Assembly: GCF_900102505.1 (NCBI RefSeq)
Contig: NZ_FMVT01000020.1
Location: 1-39,011, forward strand
DNA: 39,011 bases
Direction of reading: 5' to 3'
Source of the DNA: Paracoccus tibetensis
GTDB lineage: Bacteria; Pseudomonadota; Alphaproteobacteria; Rhodobacterales; Rhodobacteraceae
Shown: positions 32,012-39,011 of the stretch, in pieces
Position numbering within the stretch: the first letter of the stretch is position 1
Layout of the letters: every line of letters starts with the position of its first letter
Program-made: the position numbers and the translations under genes
The notes under the pieces: generated by a model
Databases searched by the model: none
Seen by the model: only the letters and a program-made list of their open reading frames with translations
Told to the model about the DNA's origin: nothing

Positions 32012-33400
32012 ATGCTGACCCGTACCCCCGCCGCCAATTCGCTGGTCGAGCTTGACCGCCGGCACCTTGTCCATCCCGTCTCGTCCTTCCGCGGGCACGA
32101 GGCGCGCGGCGTGCGCCTGTTGACCTCGGCCGAGGGCGCGACGGTCACCGATTCCGAAGGGCGGCAGCTGATCGACGGCTTCGCGGGCCTGTGGTGCGTG
32201 AACGCCGGCTACGGTCAGGAGAGCATCGTCGAGGCCGCTGCCGCGCAGATGCGCCAGCTGCCCTATGCGACCGGCTATTTCGATCTGGGGACCGAGGCGC
32301 CCATCCGCCTGGCCGCCGCCCTGGCCGAACGCGCGCCGGGCGATCTGGATCATGTCTACTTCACGCTCGGCGGCTCGGACGCGGTGGACAGCACGATCCG
32401 CTTCATCCGCTATTACTGGCATGCGCGCGGGATGCCGGGGCGCGACCAGTTCATATCGGTCGCCTCGGGCTATCACGGGTCCAGCAGCATGGGCGCCGGG
32501 CTGACGGCGCTGCCGCTGTTCCATGACGGCTTCGGTGCCCCCCATCACAGCCAGCACAAGATCGCCTCGCACGACCTTTACCGCAATCCGAACGGGTCGG
32601 ACCCCGCGTCGGTGATCGCAAGCTCGGTCGCGGAACTGCGCGCGAAGGTGGCCGAGATCGGCGAGAACCGCGTCGCGGCTTTCTATGTCGAGCCGATCCA
32701 GGGTTCGGGCGGGGTGCTGGTGCCGCCGCCGGGCTGGATCGCCGCCATGCGCGCGGTCTGCGCCGAGTTCGGCATCCTCTTCGTCGCGGACGAGGTCATC
32801 ACCGGCTTCGGACGCACCGGCCCGCTGTTCGCCTGCGAGGATGAGGGGATCGTGCCCGACCTGATGACGGTGGCGAAGGGCCTGACCTCGGGCTATGCGC
32901 CGATGGGGGCGGTGTTGATGTCGGATCACGTCTACCAGACCATCGCGGATTTCGCCGGCGCCAAGGCGGTCGGGCACGGCTTCACCTATTCCGCCCATCC
33001 CGTCTCGGCCGCCGTCGCGCTGGAGGTGCTGTCGCTCTATGAGGGCGGCCTTCTGGAGAACGGGCGCGCGATGGGCGCGCGGCTTCAGGCGGGCCTGCAG
33101 GGCCTGTCGGACCACCCGCTTGTCGGGGACGTCCGGGGCCGTGGGATGTTGGCTGCCGTTGAGCTGGTCACCGACAAGGACGCCAAGATCCCGCTTCCGG
33201 CCGAACTTGGCGCTGCAACCCGTCTGTTCGACCGGGCCTGGGACAATGGGTTGATCGTCCGCGCCTTCCCGCAAGGCGTCTTCGGCTACGCCCCGCCGCT
33301 GTGCTGCACGGAAGGCGAGATCGACCAGATCGTCGAGCGGACGCGCAAGGTGCTGGACCTGACGCTGGACGACCCCGAGATCCGCGCGGTGCTGAACTGA
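32012..33400 (+). CDS. Class III omega-aminotransferase (SpuC/beta-alanine:pyruvate type)
   Basis: A 462-residue PLP transaminase. LVHPVSSFRGHEARG, LIDGFAGLWCVNAGYGQ, YFTLGGSDAVDSTIRFIRYYWHA, FVADEVITGFGRTG and PLP lysine K289 in TVAKGLTSGYAPMGAV are typical of enzymes transferring the terminal amino group of polyamines or omega-amino acids to pyruvate. The product would be an aldehyde suitable for the aldehyde dehydrogenases nearby. AGGAG precedes the ATG. The stop overlaps the next start (TGATG), so the reductase is co-translated. Confidence 0.92.
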   Translation: MLTRTPAANSLVELDRRHLVHPVSSFRGHEARGVRLLTSAEGATVTDSEGRQLIDGFAGLWCVNAGYGQESIVEAAAAQMRQLPYATGYFDLGTEAPIRLAAALAERAPGDLDHVYFTLGGSDAVDSTIRFIRYYWHARGMPGRDQFISVASGYHGSSSMGAGLTALPLFHDGFGAPHHSQHKIASHDLYRNPNGSDPASVIASSVAELRAKVAEIGENRVAAFYVEPIQGSGGVLVPPPGWIAAMRAVCAEFGILFVADEVITGFGRTGPLFACEDEGIVPDLMTVAKGLTSGYAPMGAVLMSDHVYQTIADFAGAKAVGHGFTYSAHPVSAAVALEVLSLYEGGLLENGRAMGARLQAGLQGLSDHPLVGDVRGRGMLAAVELVTDKDAKIPLPAELGAATRLFDRAWDNGLIVRAFPQGVFGYAPPLCCTEGEIDQIVERTRKVLDLTLDDPEIRAVLN

Positions 33401-34308
33401 TGGCGCTGCTGTTCGTCTCGACCGCCGCTCGTCTGCCGGTCTGGCAGGCGATGTTCGACAAGGCCGGCATCCCCATGATCGCGGGCGAGGCTGCGGTGAC
33501 CGACCCGGCCGAGGTGACGGCGATCGCGTGCTGGATCCCGCCCGCCGATCTGACGCGCTATCCCAACCTGCGCGTGGTCCTGTCCGTCGGCGCGGGCGTC
33601 GATCATTTCCCGCCCCTGCCGGAAGGCGTCGCGCTGGTGCGCACCTTGGCGCCGGGGATCGAGGCGATGGTGCGGGACTGGACCCTGATGGCCACGCTGA
33701 TGCTGCATCGCGACATGCCGACCTATCTGCAGCAGGCAAGCCGGGGCCTGTGGCAGAGCCAGCCGGTGCGGCTGGCCTCGGACCGGCGGGTGGGCATCAT
33801 GGGGATGGGCCGGATCGGCGGGCTTGTTGCCAGCAGCCTGACGGCGCTTGGCTTCGAGGTGGCGGGCATGTCGCGCAGCGGGCGCAAGCGGGCGGTGCCG
33901 ATCTTTCCGGCGGACCGGCTTGACGAATTTCTCGCCCGCACCGATCTGCTGATCTGCCTGCTGCCGCTGACCGAAGAGACGCGCGGCATTCTCGGCCGGC
34001 GGACCTTCGCGGCCCTGCCGCGCGGGGCGGGGCTGGTCCATGCCGGGCGCGGCCCACATCTGGACCCCGAGGCGCTGCGGGATGCGCTGGATGCCGGGCA
34101 ACTTTCGGGCGCGATCCTCGACGTGACCGATCCCGAGCCTCTGCCGCAGGATCACTGGATGTGGCGCGACCCGCGCATCGTGATCACCCCCCATGTCGCC
34201 GCCCAGACCGATGCGGCCGAGGGCGCGGCGCATGCCATCGCGGTCATGCGCGCGCTGCAGGAGGGCGCGCCGCTGCCGGGGCAGGTCGATCGGGCCTTGG
34301 GCTACTGA
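33400..34308 (+). CDS. D-2-hydroxyacid dehydrogenase, glyoxylate/hydroxypyruvate reductase GhrA type
   Basis: A 302-residue NAD(P)H-dependent 2-ketoacid reductase. The Rossmann motif is VGIMGMGRIGGLVASSL near residue 130; catalytic Arg is in VHAGRGPHLD, Glu in DVTDPEPLPQDH and His in ITPHVAAQTD. GhrA relatives reduce glyoxylate and hydroxypyruvate. It overlaps the transaminase by 1 nt, suggesting it acts on the keto acid or glyoxylate that pathway yields. It converges with the lrp-type gene, 3 nt apart. Confidence 0.9.
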   Translation: MALLFVSTAARLPVWQAMFDKAGIPMIAGEAAVTDPAEVTAIACWIPPADLTRYPNLRVVLSVGAGVDHFPPLPEGVALVRTLAPGIEAMVRDWTLMATLMLHRDMPTYLQQASRGLWQSQPVRLASDRRVGIMGMGRIGGLVASSLTALGFEVAGMSRSGRKRAVPIFPADRLDEFLARTDLLICLLPLTEETRGILGRRTFAALPRGAGLVHAGRGPHLDPEALRDALDAGQLSGAILDVTDPEPLPQDHWMWRDPRIVITPHVAAQTDAAEGAAHAIAVMRALQEGAPLPGQVDRALGY

Positions 34309-34311
34309 GGC

Positions 34312-34806
34312 TCAGGCTCGCTCGTCGAACAGCCGCGACAGGGGGATATGCTGCTTGATGAACGGCGTCTTCAGCACGACGAAGCTGAAATACTTGTCGA
34401 TGCCAAGTTCGCGGTCGATCAACCCCTCGACGATCAACTGGTAGTCGTCGATTCCCGCCGTTACGAATTTCACGAGGTAATCGTAGCCGCCCGACACCAG
34501 ATGGCATTCGACGCAGCTGTCGATGTTCCCGAGCGCCTCCTGAAAGCGGGCGAAATCGATCTGGCGGTGGTTCTTCAGCGTGAACTCGGTGAAGATGGTC
34601 AGGGTCGGACCCAGCCTCGCCAAGTCGATCTGCGCGGAATAGCCGGTGATGTAGCCGGCCTGCTGCAGCTTCTTCACCCGCATCAGGCAGGGCGAGGGTG
34701 ACAGGCTGACCTCGTCGGCCAGCTCGACATTGGTGATCCGGCCGTTGCGCTGCAGGACAGCGAGGATCTTGATGTCGATCCGGTCGAGTTTGTAGGCAGG
34801 CGTCAT
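34312..34806 (-). CDS. Lrp/AsnC-family transcriptional regulator
   Basis: A 164-residue regulator. The N-terminal helix-turn-helix (YKLDRIDIKILAVLQRNGRI, then NVELADEVSLSPSPCLMRVK) and the C-terminal RAM/AsnC ligand domain (FTEFTLKNHRQIDFARFQ; VSGGYDYLVKFV) are complete. Such proteins sense amino acids or related amines. ATG 34806 follows GGAG by 5 nt; a longer frame is open upstream but is not family-like. It is divergent from the flavoprotein-ttuC-gabD operon and is the only regulator inside region 3, so it is the best candidate to control that operon and perhaps more. Confidence 0.93.
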   Translation of the reverse strand: MTPAYKLDRIDIKILAVLQRNGRITNVELADEVSLSPSPCLMRVKKLQQAGYITGYSAQIDLARLGPTLTIFTEFTLKNHRQIDFARFQEALGNIDSCVECHLVSGGYDYLVKFVTAGIDDYQLIVEGLIDRELGIDKYFSFVVLKTPFIKQHIPLSRLFDERA

Positions 34807-34974
34807 CTTGGCTCCTCTACCGCGGCAGGGCGTGACATGCCGCCGCAGGATGGCGGGATCACAGCACTTCATTTACCACCGGGTTTCAACAGGAAATGCC
34901 GTTTTGGGACACTTTGCGACAGATGAAGCTGCGCGCGCGGCGGTAAGGTCGGCAGAGCCTGAACGGAGTGCCTC
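34807..34974. promoter_or_regulatory. Divergent promoter region, Lrp-type regulator versus flavoprotein operon
   Basis: 168 bp with a comparatively AT-rich core at about 34865-34930. CTTCAT at 34868-34873 and ATGAAG at 34923-34928 form a 6-bp inverted pair, a loose fit to phased Lrp-type binding. GGAG lies 6 nt before ATG 34975. Confidence 0.5.
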
Positions 34975-36300
34975 ATGTCTGCGCCATGTCTTGCCATCTC
35001 GACACCCGATATCCTGCCGTCCGACGCCGATTGCGTCGTGATCGGGGGCGGGATCGTCGGCGTCTCGGCCGCCTACTGGCTGGCACGGGCGGGGCAAAAG
35101 GTGGTGCTGGTGGAAAAGGGCGCCGTCGGGGCCGAGCAGTCCAGCCGCAACTGGGGCTGGTGCCGCCAGCAGAACCGCGACGCCCGCGAGCTGCCCCTGT
35201 CCACCCGCACCCTGTCCCTGTGGGAGGAGATGGGCGCCGATCTGGGCGACAGCTTGGGCTTTTCGCGCTGCGGGCTGCTGTATCTGTCGAACAGCGCCGA
35301 GGAAATCGAGGGCTGGGCCAAATGGGGCCGCTTTGCCCGCGGTGAGGGGATCGACACAAGGATGCTTGACGGCGACGAGGCCAGCCGGCGGGGCGCGCCG
35401 ACGGGCCGCTCGTGGCTGGGCGGGGTCTGGTCGCCCACGGACGGCACCGCCGACCCGGTACGCGCGGCGCCGCTGATCGCCAAGGGCGTGATCAAGCATG
35501 GCGGCCATGTGGTGCAGAACTGTGCGGCCCGCGGGCTTGAGCTGGAGGCCGGGCGCGTCGCCGGTGTGGTGACCGAGAACGGAACCATCCGCACCCGCGC
35601 TGTGGTTGTCGCGGGCGGGGCCTGGGCGTCCAGCTTCATGTACCAGCAGGGCATTGCCTTTCCGCAGGCGGCCGTCCGCAGCTCGATCCTGTCGGTCCGG
35701 GGGGGGACGGTTGATCTGCCCCCCGCGCTTCATACCGCGCCCGTCACGGTGACGCGGCGCGCCAGCGGGGGCCATACGCTGGCCGTCTCGGGGCTGGCGA
35801 ACCTTGACCCGACGCCGGGGGCCATGCGGGGGATGCGGCACTTCCTGCCGATGTTCGCCCGCCGCTGGCGTGTCCTGCGTCCCGGCGGCGCGCAGGCCTG
35901 GCGCGCTGGCTTCGAAACGCGGCGCCGCTGGTCCCTGGATGTGCCCACCCCGATGGAGCGGATGCGTACCCTCGATCCCCGCCCCTCGTCGCGGCTGATC
36001 GAGCTGACCCTGCGCCGCGCCCGAGATCTGGTGCCGGCGCTGCGCGATGTCGAGGTCGAGGCGGCGTGGGCCGGCTATATCGACAGCACCCCCGACGGCG
36101 TGCCGGTGATCGACGGCGATGTGGGCATTCCCGGCCTCGTGCTGGCGGCGGGCCTTTCGGGGCACGGCTTCGGCATCGGGCCGGGCGTCGGCCATCTGGT
36201 TGCTGATATCGTGCTAGGCCGTGCGCCGATCACCGAAATCAGGCAGTACCGGCTGGCGCGCTTCGGGCGCAGCCAATGGGGCGAAGTGGCCGAGTTCTGA
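34975..36300 (+). CDS. FAD-dependent amino-acid/amine oxidoreductase (DadA-like)
   Basis: A 441-residue DAO-superfamily flavoprotein: CVVIGGGIVGVSAAYWLARAG binds FAD, SSRNWGWCRQQNRDARELPL is the distinctive second motif, and PVIDGDVGIPGLVLAAGLSGHGFGIGPGVG closes the FAD site. It differs in N-terminus and tail from the two PuuB-like copies, so it belongs to another branch closer to D-amino-acid and opine oxidases. Oxidative deamination of an imino or amino acid is expected. It leads an operon with a TtuC-like dehydrogenase and GabD-like dehydrogenase, 20 nt from the next start. Confidence 0.87.
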   Translation: MSAPCLAISTPDILPSDADCVVIGGGIVGVSAAYWLARAGQKVVLVEKGAVGAEQSSRNWGWCRQQNRDARELPLSTRTLSLWEEMGADLGDSLGFSRCGLLYLSNSAEEIEGWAKWGRFARGEGIDTRMLDGDEASRRGAPTGRSWLGGVWSPTDGTADPVRAAPLIAKGVIKHGGHVVQNCAARGLELEAGRVAGVVTENGTIRTRAVVVAGGAWASSFMYQQGIAFPQAAVRSSILSVRGGTVDLPPALHTAPVTVTRRASGGHTLAVSGLANLDPTPGAMRGMRHFLPMFARRWRVLRPGGAQAWRAGFETRRRWSLDVPTPMERMRTLDPRPSSRLIELTLRRARDLVPALRDVEVEAAWAGYIDSTPDGVPVIDGDVGIPGLVLAAGLSGHGFGIGPGVGHLVADIVLGRAPITEIRQYRLARFGRSQWGEVAEF

Positions 36301-36320
36301 CGGCCGAGACGGAGAAGACG

Positions 36321-37373
36321 ATGAAGACCTACAAGCTTGCCGTGATCCCGGGGGACGGAATCGGCGTCGATGTGACCGATGCCGCAATGCAGATTCTGAC
36401 GGCCGCCGCCGCGCGCCACGGCTTCGCGCTGGCGCCGCAGCGGTTCGACTGGTCCTGTGGGCATTACCTCGCCACCGGCGCGATGATGCCGGCGGACGGG
36501 ATCGAGACCCTGCGCGGCTTCGACGCGATCTATCTGGGCGCCGTCGGCTGGCCGGATACGGTGCCCGACAGCGTGTCGCTGCACGGGCTCTTGCTGCCGA
36601 TCCGCAAGGCTTTCAACCAATATGCCAACATCCGTCCGCACCGCCTGCTGCCCGGGGTCGAGGGGCCGCTGCGCGCCGATGCCTTCGACATCCTCTGCAT
36701 CCGCGAGAACACCGAGGGCGAATATTCCGGCGCTGGTGGCCGCGTCCATCAGGGCCGCGGCAACGAGGTGGCTGTCGAGACCGCCATATTTACCCGCGAG
36801 GGCGTCGAGCGCATCCTGCGCTTCGCCTTCGATCAGGCGCGGCTGCGGCGGCGGCATGTGACCTCGGTCACGAAATCGAACGCTCAGAAATTCTCGATGG
36901 TGTTCTGGGACGAGGTGACGCGCGAGGTGGCGGCCGACTATCCCGATGTGACCGTGGCGCACATGCATATCGACGCGATGACCGCGCGGATGGTCATGGC
37001 GCCCGAGAGCCTCGACGTGGTCGTGGCCTCGAACCTCTTCGGCGACATCCTGACCGATCTCGGCGCCGCGATCCAGGGGGGCCTCGGGTTTGCGGCCTCG
37101 GCCAATATCTGCCCCGACGGCAGCGGGCCCTCCATGTTCGAGCCGGTCCACGGCTCGGCCCCCGACATCGCCGGCCGCAACATTGCCAATCCGATCGCCG
37201 CGATCTGGTCCGCCGCCATGATGCTGGACCACCTGGGCGAGGCCGAGGCCGGACGCGCCATCATCGCCGCCATCGAGGCTGCCACCGCGCAGGGCACCGG
37301 CACCGTGCCCGGACAGGACTCGACCGATACGATCACCGCGCGCATCCGCGCCGAACTGGAGACGACCGCATGA
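36321..37373 (+). CDS. ttuC: Tartrate/D-malate dehydrogenase-type decarboxylating oxidoreductase (TtuC-like)
   Basis: A 350-residue member of the isocitrate/isopropylmalate dehydrogenase superfamily. KLAVIPGDGIGVDV, IRENTEGEYSGAGGRV, SVTKSNAQKFS, the metal-binding SNLFGDILTDLGA and EPVHGSAPDIAG are visible. The RENTEGEYS form and overall length point to the tartrate dehydrogenase/D-malate dehydrogenase branch rather than LeuB. It would oxidise and often decarboxylate a 2-hydroxy diacid using NAD. Its stop overlaps the gabD-like start (ATGA). Confidence 0.88.
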   Translation: MKTYKLAVIPGDGIGVDVTDAAMQILTAAAARHGFALAPQRFDWSCGHYLATGAMMPADGIETLRGFDAIYLGAVGWPDTVPDSVSLHGLLLPIRKAFNQYANIRPHRLLPGVEGPLRADAFDILCIRENTEGEYSGAGGRVHQGRGNEVAVETAIFTREGVERILRFAFDQARLRRRHVTSVTKSNAQKFSMVFWDEVTREVAADYPDVTVAHMHIDAMTARMVMAPESLDVVVASNLFGDILTDLGAAIQGGLGFAASANICPDGSGPSMFEPVHGSAPDIAGRNIANPIAAIWSAAMMLDHLGEAEAGRAIIAAIEAATAQGTGTVPGQDSTDTITARIRAELETTA

Positions 37374-38812
37374 AGCTGCAGGACCCTGACCTGCTCCGCA
37401 CCGCCGCCCTGATCGACGGGCGCTGGATCGAGCGCCCCGAGCTTGAGATCACCGATCCCGCCACCGGCACGGCGCTTGGCCATCTGCCCGAATGCAGCGC
37501 CGCCGAGACGCGAGACGCCATCGCCGCCGCCGAGCGCGCGATGAAGGACTGGGCCGCCCGCACCCATGCCGAACGCGCCGACATCCTGATGCGCTGGTAT
37601 CACCTGATCCATGACAATGCCGAGGATCTGGCGCAGATCCTTACGGCCGAGCAGGGCAAGCCCCTGTCCGAGGCGCGGGCCGAGGTCGGCTATGGCGCCA
37701 GCTTCGTGCGCTGGTTCGCCGAAGAGGCGCGCCGGATCAACGGCAAGATCATCCCCTCGCCGCAGAAGGGCAAGAAGATCCTGGTCACGAAAGAGCCGGT
37801 CGGCGTCTGCGCGATCATCACGCCCTGGAACTTCCCCATCGCCATGATCACCCGCAAGGTCGCGCCGGGCCTTGCGGCGGGCTGCACGATGGTCATCAAG
37901 CCCTCCGACTTCACGCCCTTCTCGGCACTCGCCCTCGCCGTCCTGGCCGAGCGTGCGGGCATTCCGGCGGGCGTCCTGAACGTGCTGACCGGCAAACCCG
38001 AGGCTATCGGCGCCGAGCTGACCGCAAGCCCGGTGGTGCGCAAGCTCTCGTTCACCGGCTCGACGCGCGTCGGCGCCTATCTGGCCGCGCAATGCGCGCC
38101 AACCCTGAAGCGCATGAGCCTCGAGCTGGGCGGGAACGCGCCCTTCATCGTCTTCGACGATGCCGACCTGGATGCGGCGGTCGAAGGGGCGATGCAGTCG
38201 AAGTTCCGCAACGGCGGGCAGACCTGCGTCTGCGCCAACCGGATCATGGTCCAGTCGGGCATCCATGACGCCTTCGTCGCCGCGCTTGCCGCTCGGGTCG
38301 ACGCGCTGGTCGTGGGCCCGGGGACCGATCCGGGGGTCGAGATCGGCCCGATGATCAACCCGGCGGCCATCGAGAAGATCGAGGCCCATGTCGCGGACGC
38401 GCTGGCCAACGGCGCACGGCGGGCGACGCAGCCGCGCGGCCTCGCGGATCACTATGCCGACCCGGTGGTCCTAACCGGCGCTACCCCCGAGATGCGGTTG
38501 GCCTCTGAAGAGACCTTCGGCCCCGTCGCGCCGATCTTCCGCTTCGAGACCGAGTACGAGGCGCTGGCCCTTGCCAACGGCACGCCCTTCGGCCTCGCGG
38601 CCTACTTCTACACCCGCGACATGGCCCGCGCCTTCCGCTTCGGCGAGGGGCTGGAATTTGGGATGGTGGGCCTGAACACGGGTATCCTCAGCAACGAGGT
38701 GGCACCCTTCGGCGGGGTCAAGGCGTCGGGCCTCGGCCGTGAGGGCGCGCAGGAAGGTATCGAGGAATTCCTAGAAAGCAAGGCGCTGCATTTCGGCGGG
38801 CTTTCATCCTGA
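37370..38812 (+). CDS. gabD: Succinate-semialdehyde dehydrogenase-type ALDH (GabD-like)
   Basis: A 480-residue aldehyde dehydrogenase. Catalytic E252 (LELGGNAPF) and C286 (GGQTCVCANR) are present; ITPWNFPIAM and FTGSTRVG bind coenzyme; SEETFGPVAPIF and PFGGVKASGLGREG are GabD/DavD-like. It would oxidise succinate semialdehyde, glutarate semialdehyde or a similar omega-semialdehyde to a diacid for the TCA cycle, matching the transaminases upstream. Last gene before a hairpin terminator. Confidence 0.92.
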   Translation: MKLQDPDLLRTAALIDGRWIERPELEITDPATGTALGHLPECSAAETRDAIAAAERAMKDWAARTHAERADILMRWYHLIHDNAEDLAQILTAEQGKPLSEARAEVGYGASFVRWFAEEARRINGKIIPSPQKGKKILVTKEPVGVCAIITPWNFPIAMITRKVAPGLAAGCTMVIKPSDFTPFSALALAVLAERAGIPAGVLNVLTGKPEAIGAELTASPVVRKLSFTGSTRVGAYLAAQCAPTLKRMSLELGGNAPFIVFDDADLDAAVEGAMQSKFRNGGQTCVCANRIMVQSGIHDAFVAALAARVDALVVGPGTDPGVEIGPMINPAAIEKIEAHVADALANGARRATQPRGLADHYADPVVLTGATPEMRLASEETFGPVAPIFRFETEYEALALANGTPFGLAAYFYTRDMARAFRFGEGLEFGMVGLNTGILSNEVAPFGGVKASGLGREGAQEGIEEFLESKALHFGGLSS

Positions 38813-38853
38813 TGTCTCGGGTAACGCATGCGGTGGTTGCATCACGAGCGAAC

Positions 38854-38879
38854 AGCCCCAGGTAAAACGAGCTGGGGCT
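38854..38879 (+). terminator. Intrinsic-type terminator after gabD
   Basis: 8-bp stem AGCCCCAG/CTGGGGCT with a 10-nt loop, followed by a short TTTAG run, 41 nt after the gabD stop. The weak T-tract leaves some doubt, but position and stem fit the end of region 3. Confidence 0.65.
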
Positions 38880-38916
38880 TTAGCTCTAAGCGGATCCACG
38901 GGCAGAGAAAGACGGT

Positions 38917-39011
38917 TGGCCTGCCCCCTGAAAAGTGGTCCTCCCTGAGGTATGGCTTTCGAGCCATTTGGAGGATGCAGGAATGCCCCAGAAGAAGCAC
39001 AGGCCGGAGGA
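38917..39011 (+). mobile_element. IS3-family insertion sequence, left end (continues off the window)
   Basis: Sequence from about TGGCCTGCCCCCTGAAAAGT has the TG-start, C-run and GAAAAGTGGTCC look of IS3-family (IS407 subgroup-like) ends, and a transposase OrfA start follows 66 nt later. The exact outer base is uncertain (38917 or 38922) because the other end is not visible. Confidence 0.65.
38983..39011 (+). CDS. IS3-family transposase OrfA, first ten codons
   Basis: MPQKKHRPEE, preceded by GGAGG and CAGGA, matches the start of IS3-family OrfA helix-turn-helix proteins (MPQKxHxPEEIVAKLRQ type). Only the first 29 bases are inside the window. Confidence 0.65.

Noticed and set aside
22340..38812. 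Assignment of region 3 as an ectoine/hydroxyectoine catabolic cluster
   Set aside because: EutB/EutC-like genes, a class III transaminase, a GabD-like enzyme and an Lrp-type regulator are present, but no ectoine hydrolase (DoeA/EutD, M24 family), EutA or ectoine transporter is seen and the deacylase is M20 type.
9208..39011. A composite transposon spanning region 3
   Set aside because: The two ends are of different families (IS6 and IS3) and no second IS6 copy is visible, so no matched pair of elements frames the segment.

Overview
The window reads as a high-GC alphaproteobacterium of the Rhodobacteraceae, most likely Paracoccus or a close relative. The grounds are strong third-position GC, abundant TRAP and Dpp-type transporters, a DUF1612-type helix-turn-helix protein and alphaproteobacterial IS6 and IS3 elements. 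This is inferred from gene content; no rRNA or tRNA gene is present to confirm it. The DNA is accessory catabolic sequence, not core genome.

Region 1 (1-7248) is a quinate/shikimate catabolic locus. A leftward operon carries dctP-dctQ-dctM (TRAP importer), a type II 3-dehydroquinate dehydratase, a shikimate/quinate dehydrogenase, and a 3-dehydroshikimate dehydratase fused to a 4-hydroxyphenylpyruvate-dioxygenase-like domain that runs off the left edge. Together these would import quinate or shikimate and convert it to protocatechuate. A divergent regulator consists of two complete GntR/FCD proteins fused head to tail.

Region 2 (7279-11296) is a scarred junction: a PRISE-type SDR reductase, a ribokinase-family remnant, an IS6-family element with perfect 14-bp ends, and a DUF1612-type gene whose 5' end is replaced by the IS. 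Both flanking genes are truncated at the IS tips and no 8-bp target duplication is seen, so the junction looks recombinational.

Region 3 (11297-38879) is a roughly 27-kb array of amine/amino-acid catabolic genes. It starts with a MOSC-FAD reductase-Rieske fusion, an aldehyde dehydrogenase and a cupin. A Dpp/Opp-type ABC importer follows (fused ATPases, binding protein, two permeases). Then come a PuuB-like flavoprotein, an ornithine-cyclodeaminase/threonine-dehydratase-like pair, a hydroxylysine-kinase-like kinase with a class III PLP enzyme, two paralogous two-domain GNAT acetyltransferases, a second PuuB-like flavoprotein with a HAD hydrolase on the opposite strand, an ArgE-like deacylase, a second class III transaminase and a GhrA-like reductase. 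An Lrp/AsnC regulator is divergent from a flavoprotein-TtuC-GabD operon, which ends in a hairpin terminator. Tight spacing and ATGA overlaps indicate operons. My reading is uptake of an amino-group-containing, probably hydroxylated compound, acetylation/deacetylation of an intermediate, flavin-dependent oxidation and transamination to semialdehydes, and oxidation to central metabolites. The substrate is unknown and the content matches no pathway I can name completely.

The window ends (38917-39011) in the start of an IS3-family element.
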